13,258 bases of DNA, from positions 1 through 13,258 of the forward strand of contig JAUWMM010000014.1 of assembly GCA_030613145.1 (NCBI GenBank). The letters are read 5' to 3'. Position 1 is the first letter of the stretch. Every line of letters starts with the position of its first letter. Below the pieces are notes generated by a model that was given only the letters and a program-made list of their open reading frames with translations, was not told the origin of the DNA and made no database searches. Position numbers and translations under genes: made by a program. Positions 1-7,353 of the stretch are shown in pieces. The DNA is from Desulfobacterales bacterium (lineage in GTDB: Bacteria; Desulfobacterota; Desulfobacteria; Desulfobacterales; C00003060).

Positions 1-953
1 GCCTGATCCGGGGCAATGGAAATCAACAGCCCCCCTGAAGTTTGGGGATCAAAGATGAGGTCTGTTAAGACCGTCTCTACATGGGGTTTAATCTCTACAC
101 TTTGCTCGCAGAAATGCTTGGTCGCATAACTTCCGGCAGGGATCAGACCCATCAAGGCGTATTCTTTGGCCTCAGACATAATGGGAATCTTTTCAGCGTG
201 AATGGCGATTTCAACATGACCGGCTCTGGTCATTTCCAAAAGGTGTCCGCCTAGGCCAAAACCCGTTACGTCGGTGCATGCATGGGTCTCGTACTTTAGC
301 ATAATCTGTGATGCCTTGTCGTTAAGGGTCGCAGCGACCTCGATCATAGTGTCCAAGGCCTTTTGGCTGGCCAGTTTCCCTTTAATGGCTGTTGCTATTA
401 TGCCGGTCCCCACCGGCTTGGTCAGAATAAGCTGATCTCCGACCCTAGCATCCTTGTTGGTAAGGATTTTGTCTGGATGAACAATGCCTGTCACAGAAAG
501 ACCGTACTTAAGCTCCTGATCATCTACACTATGTCCCCCTACCAGGACAGCGTTTGCCTCGCGAATCTTTTCCAACCCCCCCTGCAGGATTTCTTTGAGT
601 ATATCCTTGGGCATATCTGAGATTGGAAAACAGACGATGTTCATAGCGGTTAGCGGTTTGCCACCCATAGCATAGACATCGCTCAGGGCATTGGCTGACG
701 CAATACGGCCAAAGTGATAGGGGTCGTTTACGATAGGCGTGAAGAAATCGAGGGTTTGTACCAGGGCCACATCATCGCTGAGCTTATAGACGCCTGCATC
801 ATCAGATGTCTCAATCCCAACAAGGAGATTGGGGTGGCTGATCACAGGCAGGGCTTTCATTACCTCTTCCAGGTCCCCTGGACTCAGTTTGGCAGCTCAG
901 CCTGAGGCCCTGACTTTTTCTGTTAAGTTATAATGATCTTTTGGCATAGACAT
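1..953 (-). CDS. selD: Selenide, water dikinase SelD, selenocysteine-containing (3' end beyond window)
   Basis: Makes selenophosphate from selenide and ATP, the selenium donor for Sec-tRNA and for 2-selenouridine in tRNA. Reading from the ATG at 953 gives about 317 codons before the window edge, interrupted only by one TGA at 899-897 in the context RASG-U-AAKLSPGDL. This is where the catalytic Cys lies in E. coli SelD. Counting from the second ATG (947) it is residue 17, with the conserved Lys at residue 20, the same numbering as E. coli. Downstream are the family motifs DDAGVY, GHSVDD and FDPQTSGGLL. Full-length SelD is about 345 residues, so roughly 30 residues are missing at the C-terminus. 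The start may be 953 or 947; an AAGAG lies about 6 bases before 947. A gene caller that treats TGA as stop would begin at the ATG at 860 and lose the active site. selD follows the kinase-fold gene by 218 bp of repeat, so it may share that transcript or have its own promoter. Confidence 0.95.
868..882 (-). promoter_or_regulatory. Candidate bacterial SECIS hairpin in selD
   Basis: Fourteen bases after the UGA, the mRNA can form a perfect 6-bp stem, UCCAGG with CCUGGA, closed by a GGA loop. Bacterial SECIS elements are small stem-loops inside the coding sequence shortly after the UGA, with a guanine in the apical loop that SelB contacts. The apical G here is about 20 nt from the UGA, within the usual range. 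The stem is short, and the fold was judged by eye. Confidence 0.7.
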
Positions 954-1171
954 CTCTTGGCGCTCTTTTGTATCCGAACATAGTACTCTCTCGCCCGCTC
1001 CCCTTCGACCAGGCTCAGGGTCGCTAGAGTTCTCAGAGCGATCAGAGGAAAAGACTTTGTCTGATTTTTTGACCCCGGTTAAATAAGCTTCGCGCAGGAA
1101 TTCAACTCAAAAAACTCTGCGACTCCGAGCGCTCTGTGAGAGATAAAAGACTCGTGATCCATTATGGTTTC
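954..1171. repeat. Dispersed intergenic repeat, copy A
   Basis: This spacer between the kinase-fold gene and selD has no credible ORF. It shares ordered blocks with the tolQ upstream region: CTCTCGCCCGCTCCC (988-1002; also 9136-9150), GGTCGCTAGAG (1019-1029; also 9154-9164), CTGATTTTTTGA (near 1061; also near 9200) and CTCTGTGAGAGA (near 1132; also near 9372). The blocks keep order and orientation, but the total length differs because copy B carries extra hairpins. It also includes CTTCGACCAGGCTCAGGG, resembling a REP-like sequence seen widely in bacteria. Confidence 0.7.
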
Positions 1172-2080
1172 TTATCCGTGGGCGTACTGGGTGGTGGGGC
1201 ATGTTTCTTCTTGGGCCTTTGCCGCCTCGTCCAGGACCGCCTCCAGGGCCTTTGGGATCTCTTTGATTATTTCAGCTACCTGCGTGGCCGGCGTAGGCTT
1301 GGCGAGCTTGCCCGCCAGGCGATTTGCCCTGGCAGCCATGGTTGCCGCCCGCGCCACAGAGTATCCACCATGTATGAGTGCCGCTACCATACCGGTCATT
1401 GTATCCCCTGTGCCCCCGATGGGCTCCAGGGTCTCCACGTTTGGGGTGTCAACAGTAGCCAAGATCCTTTCTCTGGTGCATATATAATCTTTTGATCCCT
1501 TGATCAATAGCGTCTTAGCAGCATTTTTCCCTTCAAAGGCCTTTTTGATCAAACTGGGGACGTTGTCTTCTTCATGAAGGATAAAGCCACGGGTGTAAAA
1601 TGGGTGGGGAGCTATCTCGTCGGCCAAGAAGGCCAATTCTCCGATGTCCGGAGTGAAAAGATCGTAGCATGGAGCAAAGCCGCTCATCTTGGCTGCATAC
1701 ATGTACCCTGCGTCGGCAATGAGAACCGGGAGCTTGCCCTTTTCTTCGAGGGCCAACAAGATCCGGTTATGCCAGTCTACATCGGGCTGAAGATAATGAA
1801 AGGTGATCACCTTGGCGCCCATGGCCGGAAGTTGGGTCTTTAGATGCTCATACAGCTTTCTGCTTCCGTGTCCCACACCCTCATCTCCCACGAGAAAGGA
1901 AAAAGGCATGGAGAGACCGAGCGTGTCGCACGCCATGACCGCTGCAGCGATCAGCGCGGGTGTGCCGCGGTTGACCGGTGTTTCATGGCCCTCCAAGGAC
2001 AAGCGATCACCCTTCAATATAGCAGTGCCGGAAACCAGCGGGAAATCTTCTTCCGGGACGGTTCCGATTAGAGCGAGCAT
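1172..2080 (-). CDS. Ribokinase-fold / CARKD-type NAD(P)H-hydrate dehydratase-like protein
   Basis: 302 residues. The C-terminal half has the signature of the carbohydrate-kinase-like family that includes NAD(P)H-hydrate dehydratase (NNRD): TPDIGEL at 143-149, LLIKGSKDYI at 191-200, and IGGTGDTMTG at 221-230, where Asp226 would be the catalytic-type residue and the glycines the anion hole. It is followed by AALIHGGYSVARAA. There is no N-terminal epimerase (YjeF-N) domain. The N-terminal half is unlike typical NNRD: the usual glycine-rich motif is replaced around residues 35-50 by PVNRGTPALIAAAVMA. The start codon lies inside the end of the preceding DUF3343 gene (13-bp overlap), with GAGGAG about 11 bases upstream. 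Such coupling points to a job in the same pathway, plausibly selenium handling, but the substrate cannot be read from the sequence. True NAD(P)HX repair is the alternative. Confidence 0.8.
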   Translation of the reverse strand: MLALIGTVPEEDFPLVSGTAILKGDRLSLEGHETPVNRGTPALIAAAVMACDTLGLSMPFSFLVGDEGVGHGSRKLYEHLKTQLPAMGAKVITFHYLQPDVDWHNRILLALEEKGKLPVLIADAGYMYAAKMSGFAPCYDLFTPDIGELAFLADEIAPHPFYTRGFILHEEDNVPSLIKKAFEGKNAAKTLLIKGSKDYICTRERILATVDTPNVETLEPIGGTGDTMTGMVAALIHGGYSVARAATMAARANRLAGKLAKPTPATQVAEIIKEIPKALEAVLDEAAKAQEETCPTTQYAHG

Positions 2081-2622
2081 TGTCGCTTTATCTCCTCATA
2101 AGCCAACTGAAGGGCATACCCGCAAAGGGTGTGGCCAATTTCCCTCGGAGGTGGCGCTTGCCGAAGGTCTTTTCCGACAAGCCTTGCCCCCAGATAGGGC
2201 ACGTCCGGGCAACCGCCTCCGGAAATATTAACAATCATCAGCGTCTCTTTGTGTACAGTCAGTTTCATGTTGGCGGCGCGAACCATAAGATATTCTCCGT
2301 AGTCTGTAGCGTGAAAAAGGTCTACCGGTTTGAGGAGAGGATCATCCACTGGCACCACTTCTATGGGTGCGATCTTGTTGGCTTTCAACAGCCTTAAGAT
2401 ATTCAACTGCTCAACCAGGGGAAATTCAATGACGAGATCGCACCCGGTCCGCAGTTCCGGTGGGGGTCCCATGACACGAACCCTCCACCCGTTTTTCCGT
2501 ATCACGGACTCGGCCTTGATGACTTCACTAGTATTGTGAAAGGAAAGAAACCCTCGATCTGGGCTTTTTGCTTTGGATGTGTTCCCTTTCTTGCGTTTGA
2601 AAGCTTTGAACACCAAGGCCAT
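2068..2622 (-). CDS. DUF3343 (Se/S carrier-like) protein with extra C-terminal Cys domain
   Basis: 184 residues in two parts. Residues about 23-93 match the DUF3343 / putative Se/S carrier-like pattern: a start like GFLSFHNTSEVIKAE, then GPPPELRTGCD with Cys61. Residues about 118-184 form a second region that I cannot place in a family; it has ISGGGCPDVPYLG (Cys138) and GHTLCGYALQ (Cys167), and ends with Cys182. The first ~20 residues are Lys-rich and probably disordered. The ATG directly follows the TAA of the tusA-like gene, and its AAGGAG ribosome site lies inside that gene's end; the 3' end overlaps the next gene. Family and context suggest a carrier of reduced sulfur or selenium as persulfide/perselenide on cysteine. 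That role is inferred. Confidence 0.85.
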   Translation of the reverse strand: MALVFKAFKRKKGNTSKAKSPDRGFLSFHNTSEVIKAESVIRKNGWRVRVMGPPPELRTGCDLVIEFPLVEQLNILRLLKANKIAPIEVVPVDDPLLKPVDLFHATDYGEYLMVRAANMKLTVHKETLMIVNISGGGCPDVPYLGARLVGKDLRQAPPPREIGHTLCGYALQLAYEEIKRQCSL

Positions 2623-2841
2623 TTACTCCTTCTTGATCAGGATCTTATAGCCGCCACCTGATTCTGTAACCCCAGCCACCTCCCAGCCCTGACTTTGGGC
2701 CGCGCGGCTCACGTTTTCCTTTGAGGTGTCCGTGTCTACCAGCACCTCGATTTCCCCTTTATTGAGCACCTTGATCTTGTTCAAGGTCATAAGCACGGGC
2801 TGTGGGCAGGAGAGCCCGCTTGCATCGACTATTTCCGGCAT
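2623..2841 (-). CDS. TusA/SirA-like sulfur (selenium) carrier protein, YedF N-domain type
   Basis: 72 residues, a complete single TusA fold: DASGLSCPQPVLMTLNKI with the carrier Cys12 in the CPxP motif, a central acidic strand (VLVDTDTSKENVSRAA) and a final GGGYKILIKK strand. In the known selenium-linked protein YedF this domain is fused to a DsrE-like second domain. Here it stands alone and the next gene is DUF3343. It very likely carries S or Se on Cys12 and hands it to a partner; which chalcogen is not visible in the sequence. The start has a strong GGAGG 7 bases upstream, probably the strongest ribosome site in the cluster. The spacer before it (to yedE) is a nested inverted repeat. Confidence 0.93.
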   Translation of the reverse strand: MPEIVDASGLSCPQPVLMTLNKIKVLNKGEIEVLVDTDTSKENVSRAAQSQGWEVAGVTESGGGYKILIKKE

Positions 2842-3135
2842 CGTAACCTCCTTCCTATCAATGCAGTGCCTAAAGTGATCTAAAGTGAACTAAAGTGCCT
2901 AAAGTCAGAAAAACGTATGAAACTTTTGTTAAATAGTGCCCATCCATAAATCGCTCTGTATGTCATTTCGACCGAAGGGAGAAATCTAAAAACTACGTGT
3001 TTTCAATAGCATAAGACTTCTCGCTTCGCTCGAAATGACAAGTTTGGCCAGTTCCCGGACGGACACTAAATAACTATTTTCAATTCCTCAACTTTAGCTC
3101 ACTTTAGACACTTTAGGCATTTTAGCTCACTTTTT
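2842..3135. repeat. Nested inverted-repeat element between yedE and tusA-like gene
   Basis: The spacer holds no gene. The outer arms (2867-2906 and 3090-3130) are inverted to each other. Each is built from four copies of a CTAAAGTG-like unit spaced 9-10 bp; TGCCTAAAGTG at 2867-2877 is repeated exactly, inverted, at 3109-3119. Inside them is an 80-bp imperfect palindrome at 2961-3040: the left arm begins TGTCATTTCGACCGAAGG and the right arm ends CTTCGCTCGAAATGACA. No transposase is present. Any promoter for tusA or terminator for yedE must lie within this element. Confidence 0.85.
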
Positions 3136-4227
3136 TCAGGCCTTTTGTCTCATGGTCAGTCCAAAAAAAGTGCAAACAAGAAGACCAATAATAACCGCGG
3201 CAATACCATGTGGGCCAACCCCTTTGGGTGAGCTGGCCAGCCCGAAATTGTGGGCAAAGGCAGCGCCAACGATCATGCCCAGGACAAAGACAGCAGCATC
3301 ACCATCTCCTTCTCCAGCCATGAATAACTGGCGGCCCGGGCAGCCTCCAGCCAGGCAGAAGGCTAGGCCCGCCAGGACCATGCCGCCAAAATTCCACAGA
3401 TGCATGTTGTGGGCAACGGGTTGTTTTGCAAACCCGGGATGGAACTGACCCAGAATCAAACTGGTCAGGAAGGCAAAGGCAATCAGTGCCAGCACACCAT
3501 AGAAGAGATGGGGGATGCGAAATAAAATCAGGTCTCGAAAGGCCCCCATGGTGCAAAATCGGCTGCGTTGCGCAAAAAACCCGATGGCAAGGCCTATAAT
3601 CAGAGAAACAGCAATGGACGCATGCATGGCCCCCGGACCCTTGGTGCTGTAAAAAAGAACTCCACTTTTTTGCTCACCGTCGATCTGCGGAAACATGAAC
3701 AAGAGCACTAGAAAGCCAAGCATGATCAGTGGCATGATCCAGCCAACAGATGCGTATGTCTTGTTGCTTCGGCCAAGGTTATAACCGCCCTTGAGGAAAA
3801 GCGTGCCGACCCAAATGCCACCGATCAGTCCAAGGAGACCAAGAATGGCATTCCAGTCACCCGCTGAGAGACGCAGCATGGCACGCCAGGGGCATCCCAG
3901 AAAAACCAGTGCCCCTATCATTGCAAAGACGCCCAACACAAAGCGCACAATGGGAGCAGAGCCTACACGGGGTCTAAATTCCCTGGAAGCAATGGCTGCA
4001 ACCAAGGAACCGAGGACAAACCCGATGATCTCGGGTCGCATGTACTGAACTACCCCTGCACGATGCAGTCCGAGGGCCCCTGCAATGTCCCGTGCAAAGC
4101 ATGCCACACAAACGCCCATGTTGCCAGGGTTGCCCCATTTTTGAAGTAGGGAGGCAAATACACCAATAAAAGCCCCAACCGAGATGATACCCCACTGAGT
4201 GCCCAAGAAGTTTTTCATCTGCCTCAT
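3136..4227 (-). CDS. yedE: YedE-family selenium-associated membrane transporter
   Basis: 363 residues from the ATG at 4227 (AGGAG 9 bases upstream); a TTG at 4230 would add one residue. A polytopic inner-membrane protein of the YeeE/YedE (sulf_transp, DUF395) family, in two repeated halves. Numbered from the ATG, signatures are NMGVCVACFARDIAGALGLH near 37-56 (Cys40, Cys43), FLGCPWRAMLR near 109-119 (Cys112), QRSRFCTMGAFRDL near 220-233 (Cys225) and LAGGCPGRQLFMAGEGDGDA near 292-311 (Cys296). YeeE relatives import thiosulfate. The YedE branch is linked by genome context to selenium metabolism, and the TusA-like, DUF3343 and selD genes next to it fit that. Import of a selenium compound is inferred; the transported molecule is unknown. 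Genes follow after a 294-bp repeat spacer, so a shared transcript is possible but not certain. Confidence 0.92.
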   Translation of the reverse strand: MRQMKNFLGTQWGIISVGAFIGVFASLLQKWGNPGNMGVCVACFARDIAGALGLHRAGVVQYMRPEIIGFVLGSLVAAIASREFRPRVGSAPIVRFVLGVFAMIGALVFLGCPWRAMLRLSAGDWNAILGLLGLIGGIWVGTLFLKGGYNLGRSNKTYASVGWIMPLIMLGFLVLLFMFPQIDGEQKSGVLFYSTKGPGAMHASIAVSLIIGLAIGFFAQRSRFCTMGAFRDLILFRIPHLFYGVLALIAFAFLTSLILGQFHPGFAKQPVAHNMHLWNFGGMVLAGLAFCLAGGCPGRQLFMAGEGDGDAAVFVLGMIVGAAFAHNFGLASSPKGVGPHGIAAVIIGLLVCTFFGLTMRQKA

Positions 4228-4230
4228 CAA

Positions 4231-4627
4231 GTCTCTCCTTTAGTGATACAATAAACCCCGAATGACCTCGTAAAAAAATAAGAATACTGAACAAAATCGA
4301 ATAAGTCCAATACGTAATATCGATAAGATTGTAATCGTGCTATAGAAAATACTAATACGTGTTCCTACTTGGAAATGGGGTGAGTCAGGACATACATGGG
4401 GGGTCTTGGAGGCAGATTAGGTAGTGCTTGACCGAAGATCTCTGTTTTTTCGGTCAAAAATTCGAAATCCGACACGAAGTGAAGCCTGCGCTAAACACGA
4501 AATCCGAAACAATGACAGAAATAAGAATGCTCCAATGACAAAAACATCGAATTTTCAATGTATTAGTTTCGGTCATTTTGTCATCCGGTATTCGGATTTT
4601 GCCTGAATATGGCTTTTCGTTCTGGCA
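4231..4627. repeat. Gene-free spacer with palindrome and CGAAATCCGA degenerate repeat
   Basis: The half near yedE (4231-4400) is AT-rich and holds the yedE leader. The other half holds a perfect 9-bp inverted repeat, TTGACCGAA (4428-4436) with TTCGGTCAA (4449-4457). Then comes a degenerate array containing CGAAATCCGA at 4463-4472 and 4498-4507, inverted relatives (TTCGGATTTT at 4591-4600, TTTCGGTCATTTTGTCAT near 4567-4584) and ATGACAAAA near 4535. A 60-residue ORF at 4424-4606 is translated repeat, not a gene. No clear rho-independent terminator for metG is visible. Confidence 0.7.
4281..4310 (-). promoter_or_regulatory. Possible sigma70-type promoter for yedE
   Basis: On the minus strand, TTGGAC (4310-4305), an 18-base AT-rich spacer and TATTCT (4286-4281) lie about 55 bases before the yedE start, with AAAGGAGAG before the ATG. 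Both boxes are imperfect, so this is a weak call. Confidence 0.3.
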
Positions 4628-6550
4628 CTAGGTAAGAGGCGTTCCAGGGTCAGAAGGGCCATCCACCGTGACCAATCTGCAGTTGCCCTTATCGCCGGCC
4701 GTCAACACCATACCCTGCGACAGGATGCCCATAAGCTTGGTTGGCTTGAGATTCGCCACAATAACCACTTGTTTTCCTATCAGATCTTCTACCTCGTAGT
4801 TCTCTGCGATGCCTGCAACGATGGTATGCACTTCTCCGACATCGACCTTCAATTTCAATAGCTTTTTCGATCTTGGCACAGCCTCGGCATGAAGCACCGT
4901 GGCAACCCTAAGATCGATTTTCTGAAAGATCTCCATAGTGATATCTGGCTTCATCCGCATCAGGCGGACCTCCTTTGGCTCGGCAATTTCCTGGTTTGCG
5001 GATTGGGCTCTACCTTGTTCAATCCTCGGAAACAGAGTAAGCCTCTTTGGAAGCTTAATACCAGGTTTTGTTTTTCCCCAAACGCTGAGGTCTTCCATCT
5101 TCTGGAAGGTCTCTGCCGACTTCAAACCGAGGTGTTCCTGCATGACCCGAGAAGCCTGCGGCATAATGGGATAGATAAGTCCTGAAATGACGCGAAGACC
5201 TTCCAGGACATTGTAAAGTACTGTCTGAAGTTGTCTCTGCTGGGACTTTCTCTTAGCAAGTTCCCATGGGGCAGTCACGTCTATGTACTTGTTAATATGA
5301 TTTATGAATTCCCAAATAGCCATCAGGGCCTTATTGAAGGCAAGGTCTTCCATAGCCTTTCGGTAATCTTGAGCCGCCTTCTCGGCATCGGCTCGCAAGC
5401 CAAAATCGATATCGCTCTCTGTACCTGCTTCCTTCTGCGGTACGATGCCTTTGAAGTATTTGTGGACCATGGTCAGACTTCGACTGAATAGGTTTCCGAG
5501 GTCATTTGCAAGGTCTGAATTGAAGCGATGAATAAAGGCCTCTTCGCTGAAATTTGAATCAAGGCCAAAGACCATCTCACGCATTAAAAAGTAGCGAAAT
5601 GCGTCTGAGCCATATATTTTTTTCAACTCAAGCGGATCCACTACGTTGCCAATGCTCTTTGACATCTTGGCAGCGTCCACATTCCAGTAGCCATGGACAT
5701 TTAGGTTACGGTATAGCGGGATACCTGCGGCTTTTAGCATGATTGGCCAGTATATTGCGTGCGGCTTGAGAATATCTTTGGCTATCAGGTGCTGGACAGT
5801 TGGCCAGAATTTCTTAAATGGCTCACCGTCCGGGTATCCCAGAGCTGAAATATAGTTCAGCAGGGCGTCGAACCATACATAGGTGACATATTGGTTATCA
5901 AAGGGAAGCGTGATACCCCATTGGAGCCTTGTCTTGGGACGGGATATGCACAGATCCACTAAGGGTTCGCGTAAAAAAGCGAGCACCTCGTTCCGATAAC
6001 GCTCCGGCCGAACGAAATCCGGGAATGTCTCAATGTGCTCGACAAGCCAGTCCTGGTATCGGCTCATCCTGAAAAAATAATTCGATTCCTTGATAACTTC
6101 TGGAATCGTTTTGTGGTCCGGGCATCTGCCATCCACCAATTCGCGTTCTGTATAAAAACGTTCACACCCAAAACAGTAAGCGCCTTCGTATTCACTGAAG
6201 TAAATATCTCCGGCATCATATATTTTCTGGAGGACTTCCTCGACTACCTTGGCGTGAGCATGGGATGTGGTGCGTATGAAATAGTCATATTCTATGTCGA
6301 GTTCAGGCCACAAGTTTCGGAAAAGTTCGCTGATCTGGTCCACGTAAACCAACGGGCTCAAGCCTTCCTCCTTGGCCGCTCGGACCACCTTGTCACCATG
6401 TTCATCGGTTCCTGTAAGAAAGTAGGTTTCCTGGCCGCACATCCGGTGAAATCTATTCAGGACATCGGCCACAACTGTGGAGTAAGCATGTCCCAGGTGC
6501 GGCCGGGCATTTACGTAATAGATAGGGGTTGTAATATAGTATGGATTCAC
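4628..6550 (-). CDS. metG: Methionyl-tRNA synthetase with C-terminal tRNA-binding domain
   Basis: 640 residues. Charges tRNA-Met and initiator tRNA with methionine in the cytoplasm. Class I signatures: HLGH at 18-21 and KMSKS at 295-299. A single zinc knuckle, CFGC...CPDH (Cys126, Cys129, Cys143, His146), is of the Thermus-like one-zinc type rather than the four-Cys double-knuckle type. The anticodon-binding helical domain follows to about residue 480. A C-terminal EMAP/Trbp111-like OB-fold (about 535-640, IFQKIDLRVATVLHAEAVPR) gives dimerisation and extra tRNA binding. The start is GTG, overlapping the ricT stop as GTGA; no independent ribosome site stands out, so translation is probably coupled to ricT. 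Confidence 0.98.
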   Translation of the reverse strand: MNPYYITTPIYYVNARPHLGHAYSTVVADVLNRFHRMCGQETYFLTGTDEHGDKVVRAAKEEGLSPLVYVDQISELFRNLWPELDIEYDYFIRTTSHAHAKVVEEVLQKIYDAGDIYFSEYEGAYCFGCERFYTERELVDGRCPDHKTIPEVIKESNYFFRMSRYQDWLVEHIETFPDFVRPERYRNEVLAFLREPLVDLCISRPKTRLQWGITLPFDNQYVTYVWFDALLNYISALGYPDGEPFKKFWPTVQHLIAKDILKPHAIYWPIMLKAAGIPLYRNLNVHGYWNVDAAKMSKSIGNVVDPLELKKIYGSDAFRYFLMREMVFGLDSNFSEEAFIHRFNSDLANDLGNLFSRSLTMVHKYFKGIVPQKEAGTESDIDFGLRADAEKAAQDYRKAMEDLAFNKALMAIWEFINHINKYIDVTAPWELAKRKSQQRQLQTVLYNVLEGLRVISGLIYPIMPQASRVMQEHLGLKSAETFQKMEDLSVWGKTKPGIKLPKRLTLFPRIEQGRAQSANQEIAEPKEVRLMRMKPDITMEIFQKIDLRVATVLHAEAVPRSKKLLKLKVDVGEVHTIVAGIAENYEVEDLIGKQVVIVANLKPTKLMGILSQGMVLTAGDKGNCRLVTVDGPSDPGTPLT

Positions 6551-7353
6551 ACGTTTTTCTCCTCGATAATCTCGTCTAATCCCACATCAAGCTCACGTCC
6601 CTCGTCAGTCTTGATAGTAATCAATTCTTTCAGTAGGTTTCGCCTGACGACCTTTCCGCTCCCCATTTTTGTACGGACGTATTTTCCGGCATCGGGCAAT
6701 TTACGTTTAAGGTAACAGTAAGTCTCATATTCGAACGCCAAACAGCACATTAGTCGTCCACACAGGCCCGAGATCTTGGTGGGATTCAGTAACGTACCCT
6801 GTTCTTTGGCCATTCGGATTGATACTGGTTCAAAGTCATTCATAAAGCCGGAACAGCACAGTACGTGGCCGCATCTTCCGATGCCGCCGCACATCTTGGC
6901 TCTATTGCGCACTCCGATCTGGCGCAGTTCAATACGTACCCGATAGGCCTTAACGAGCATCTTGACCAATTCTCGAAAATCGACACGCCCATCGGCTGTG
7001 AAATAAAAAGTCAGCTTGGTTCCGTCGAACAGACTTCGCACAGAGACGAGGTTCATTTCAAGCCCTAATTCATTGATGCATTTCAGACAGTATGCATGGG
7101 CTGACTTCTCTGTCTCAATATTTTTCCTGTGCTGGGTTAGATTCTCATCGTTTGCTAGGCGATAGACCTTTCTTAGGCGAATCTTGGACTCCTGCTCTCC
7201 GGCAGGCCTGGGAGGTGTGACTACCGTGCCAAACTCCAAACCGTGCTCGGTTTCCACGACCACATGGCTGCCGGAGGAAAGCACAAAAAGGCCGGCATCA
7301 TAATTGTAGATTTTGCCTCCCGGCCTGACACTTACACCGACAATTTTACCCAT
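6547..7353 (-). CDS. ricT: PSP1-domain protein RicT (YaaT)
   Basis: 268 residues. RicT/YaaT proteins belong to the PSP1 family; in Bacillus subtilis RicT forms an Fe-S complex with RicA and RicF that affects RNA maturation, and the role in deltaproteobacteria is not established. Visible: N-terminal GKIVGVSVRPGGKIYNYDAG, the PSP1 core with VDFRELVKMLVKAYRVRIEL at 124-143, then a dense cysteine block MCGGIGRCGHVLCCSGF (Cys155, 161, 166, 167) and GLCGRLMCCLAFEYETYC (Cys198, 203, 204, 213). An earlier CLKC is at 89-92. TTGGAG lies about 5 bases before the ATG. It follows holB across a 144-bp repeat spacer and overlaps metG by 4 bases; a holB-ricT-metG order is common in bacteria that carry this gene. 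Confidence 0.93.
   Translation of the reverse strand: MGKIVGVSVRPGGKIYNYDAGLFVLSSGSHVVVETEHGLEFGTVVTPPRPAGEQESKIRLRKVYRLANDENLTQHRKNIETEKSAHAYCLKCINELGLEMNLVSVRSLFDGTKLTFYFTADGRVDFRELVKMLVKAYRVRIELRQIGVRNRAKMCGGIGRCGHVLCCSGFMNDFEPVSIRMAKEQGTLLNPTKISGLCGRLMCCLAFEYETYCYLKRKLPDAGKYVRTKMGSGKVVRRNLLKELITIKTDEGRELDVGLDEIIEEKNV

Noticed and set aside
897..899. TGA in selD as a nonsense mutation or pseudogene sign
   Set aside because: It sits exactly at the catalytic position, the rest of the frame is intact with all key motifs, and a SECIS-like hairpin follows; Sec insertion explains it better.
1803..2231. 142-residue plus-strand ORF
   Set aside because: Antisense to the kinase-fold and DUF3343 genes; composition is that of a shadow frame.
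2842..3135. Insertion sequence
   Set aside because: Inverted arms are present, but there is no transposase ORF and no visible target duplication; at most a non-autonomous element.
4424..4606. 60-residue plus-strand ORF in the metG-yedE spacer
   Set aside because: It is the translation of a degenerate intergenic repeat and has no ribosome site.
6035..6715. 226-residue plus-strand ORF
   Set aside because: Antisense shadow of metG and ricT, which have complete family motifs in the opposite strand; no ribosome site and no recognisable domain.
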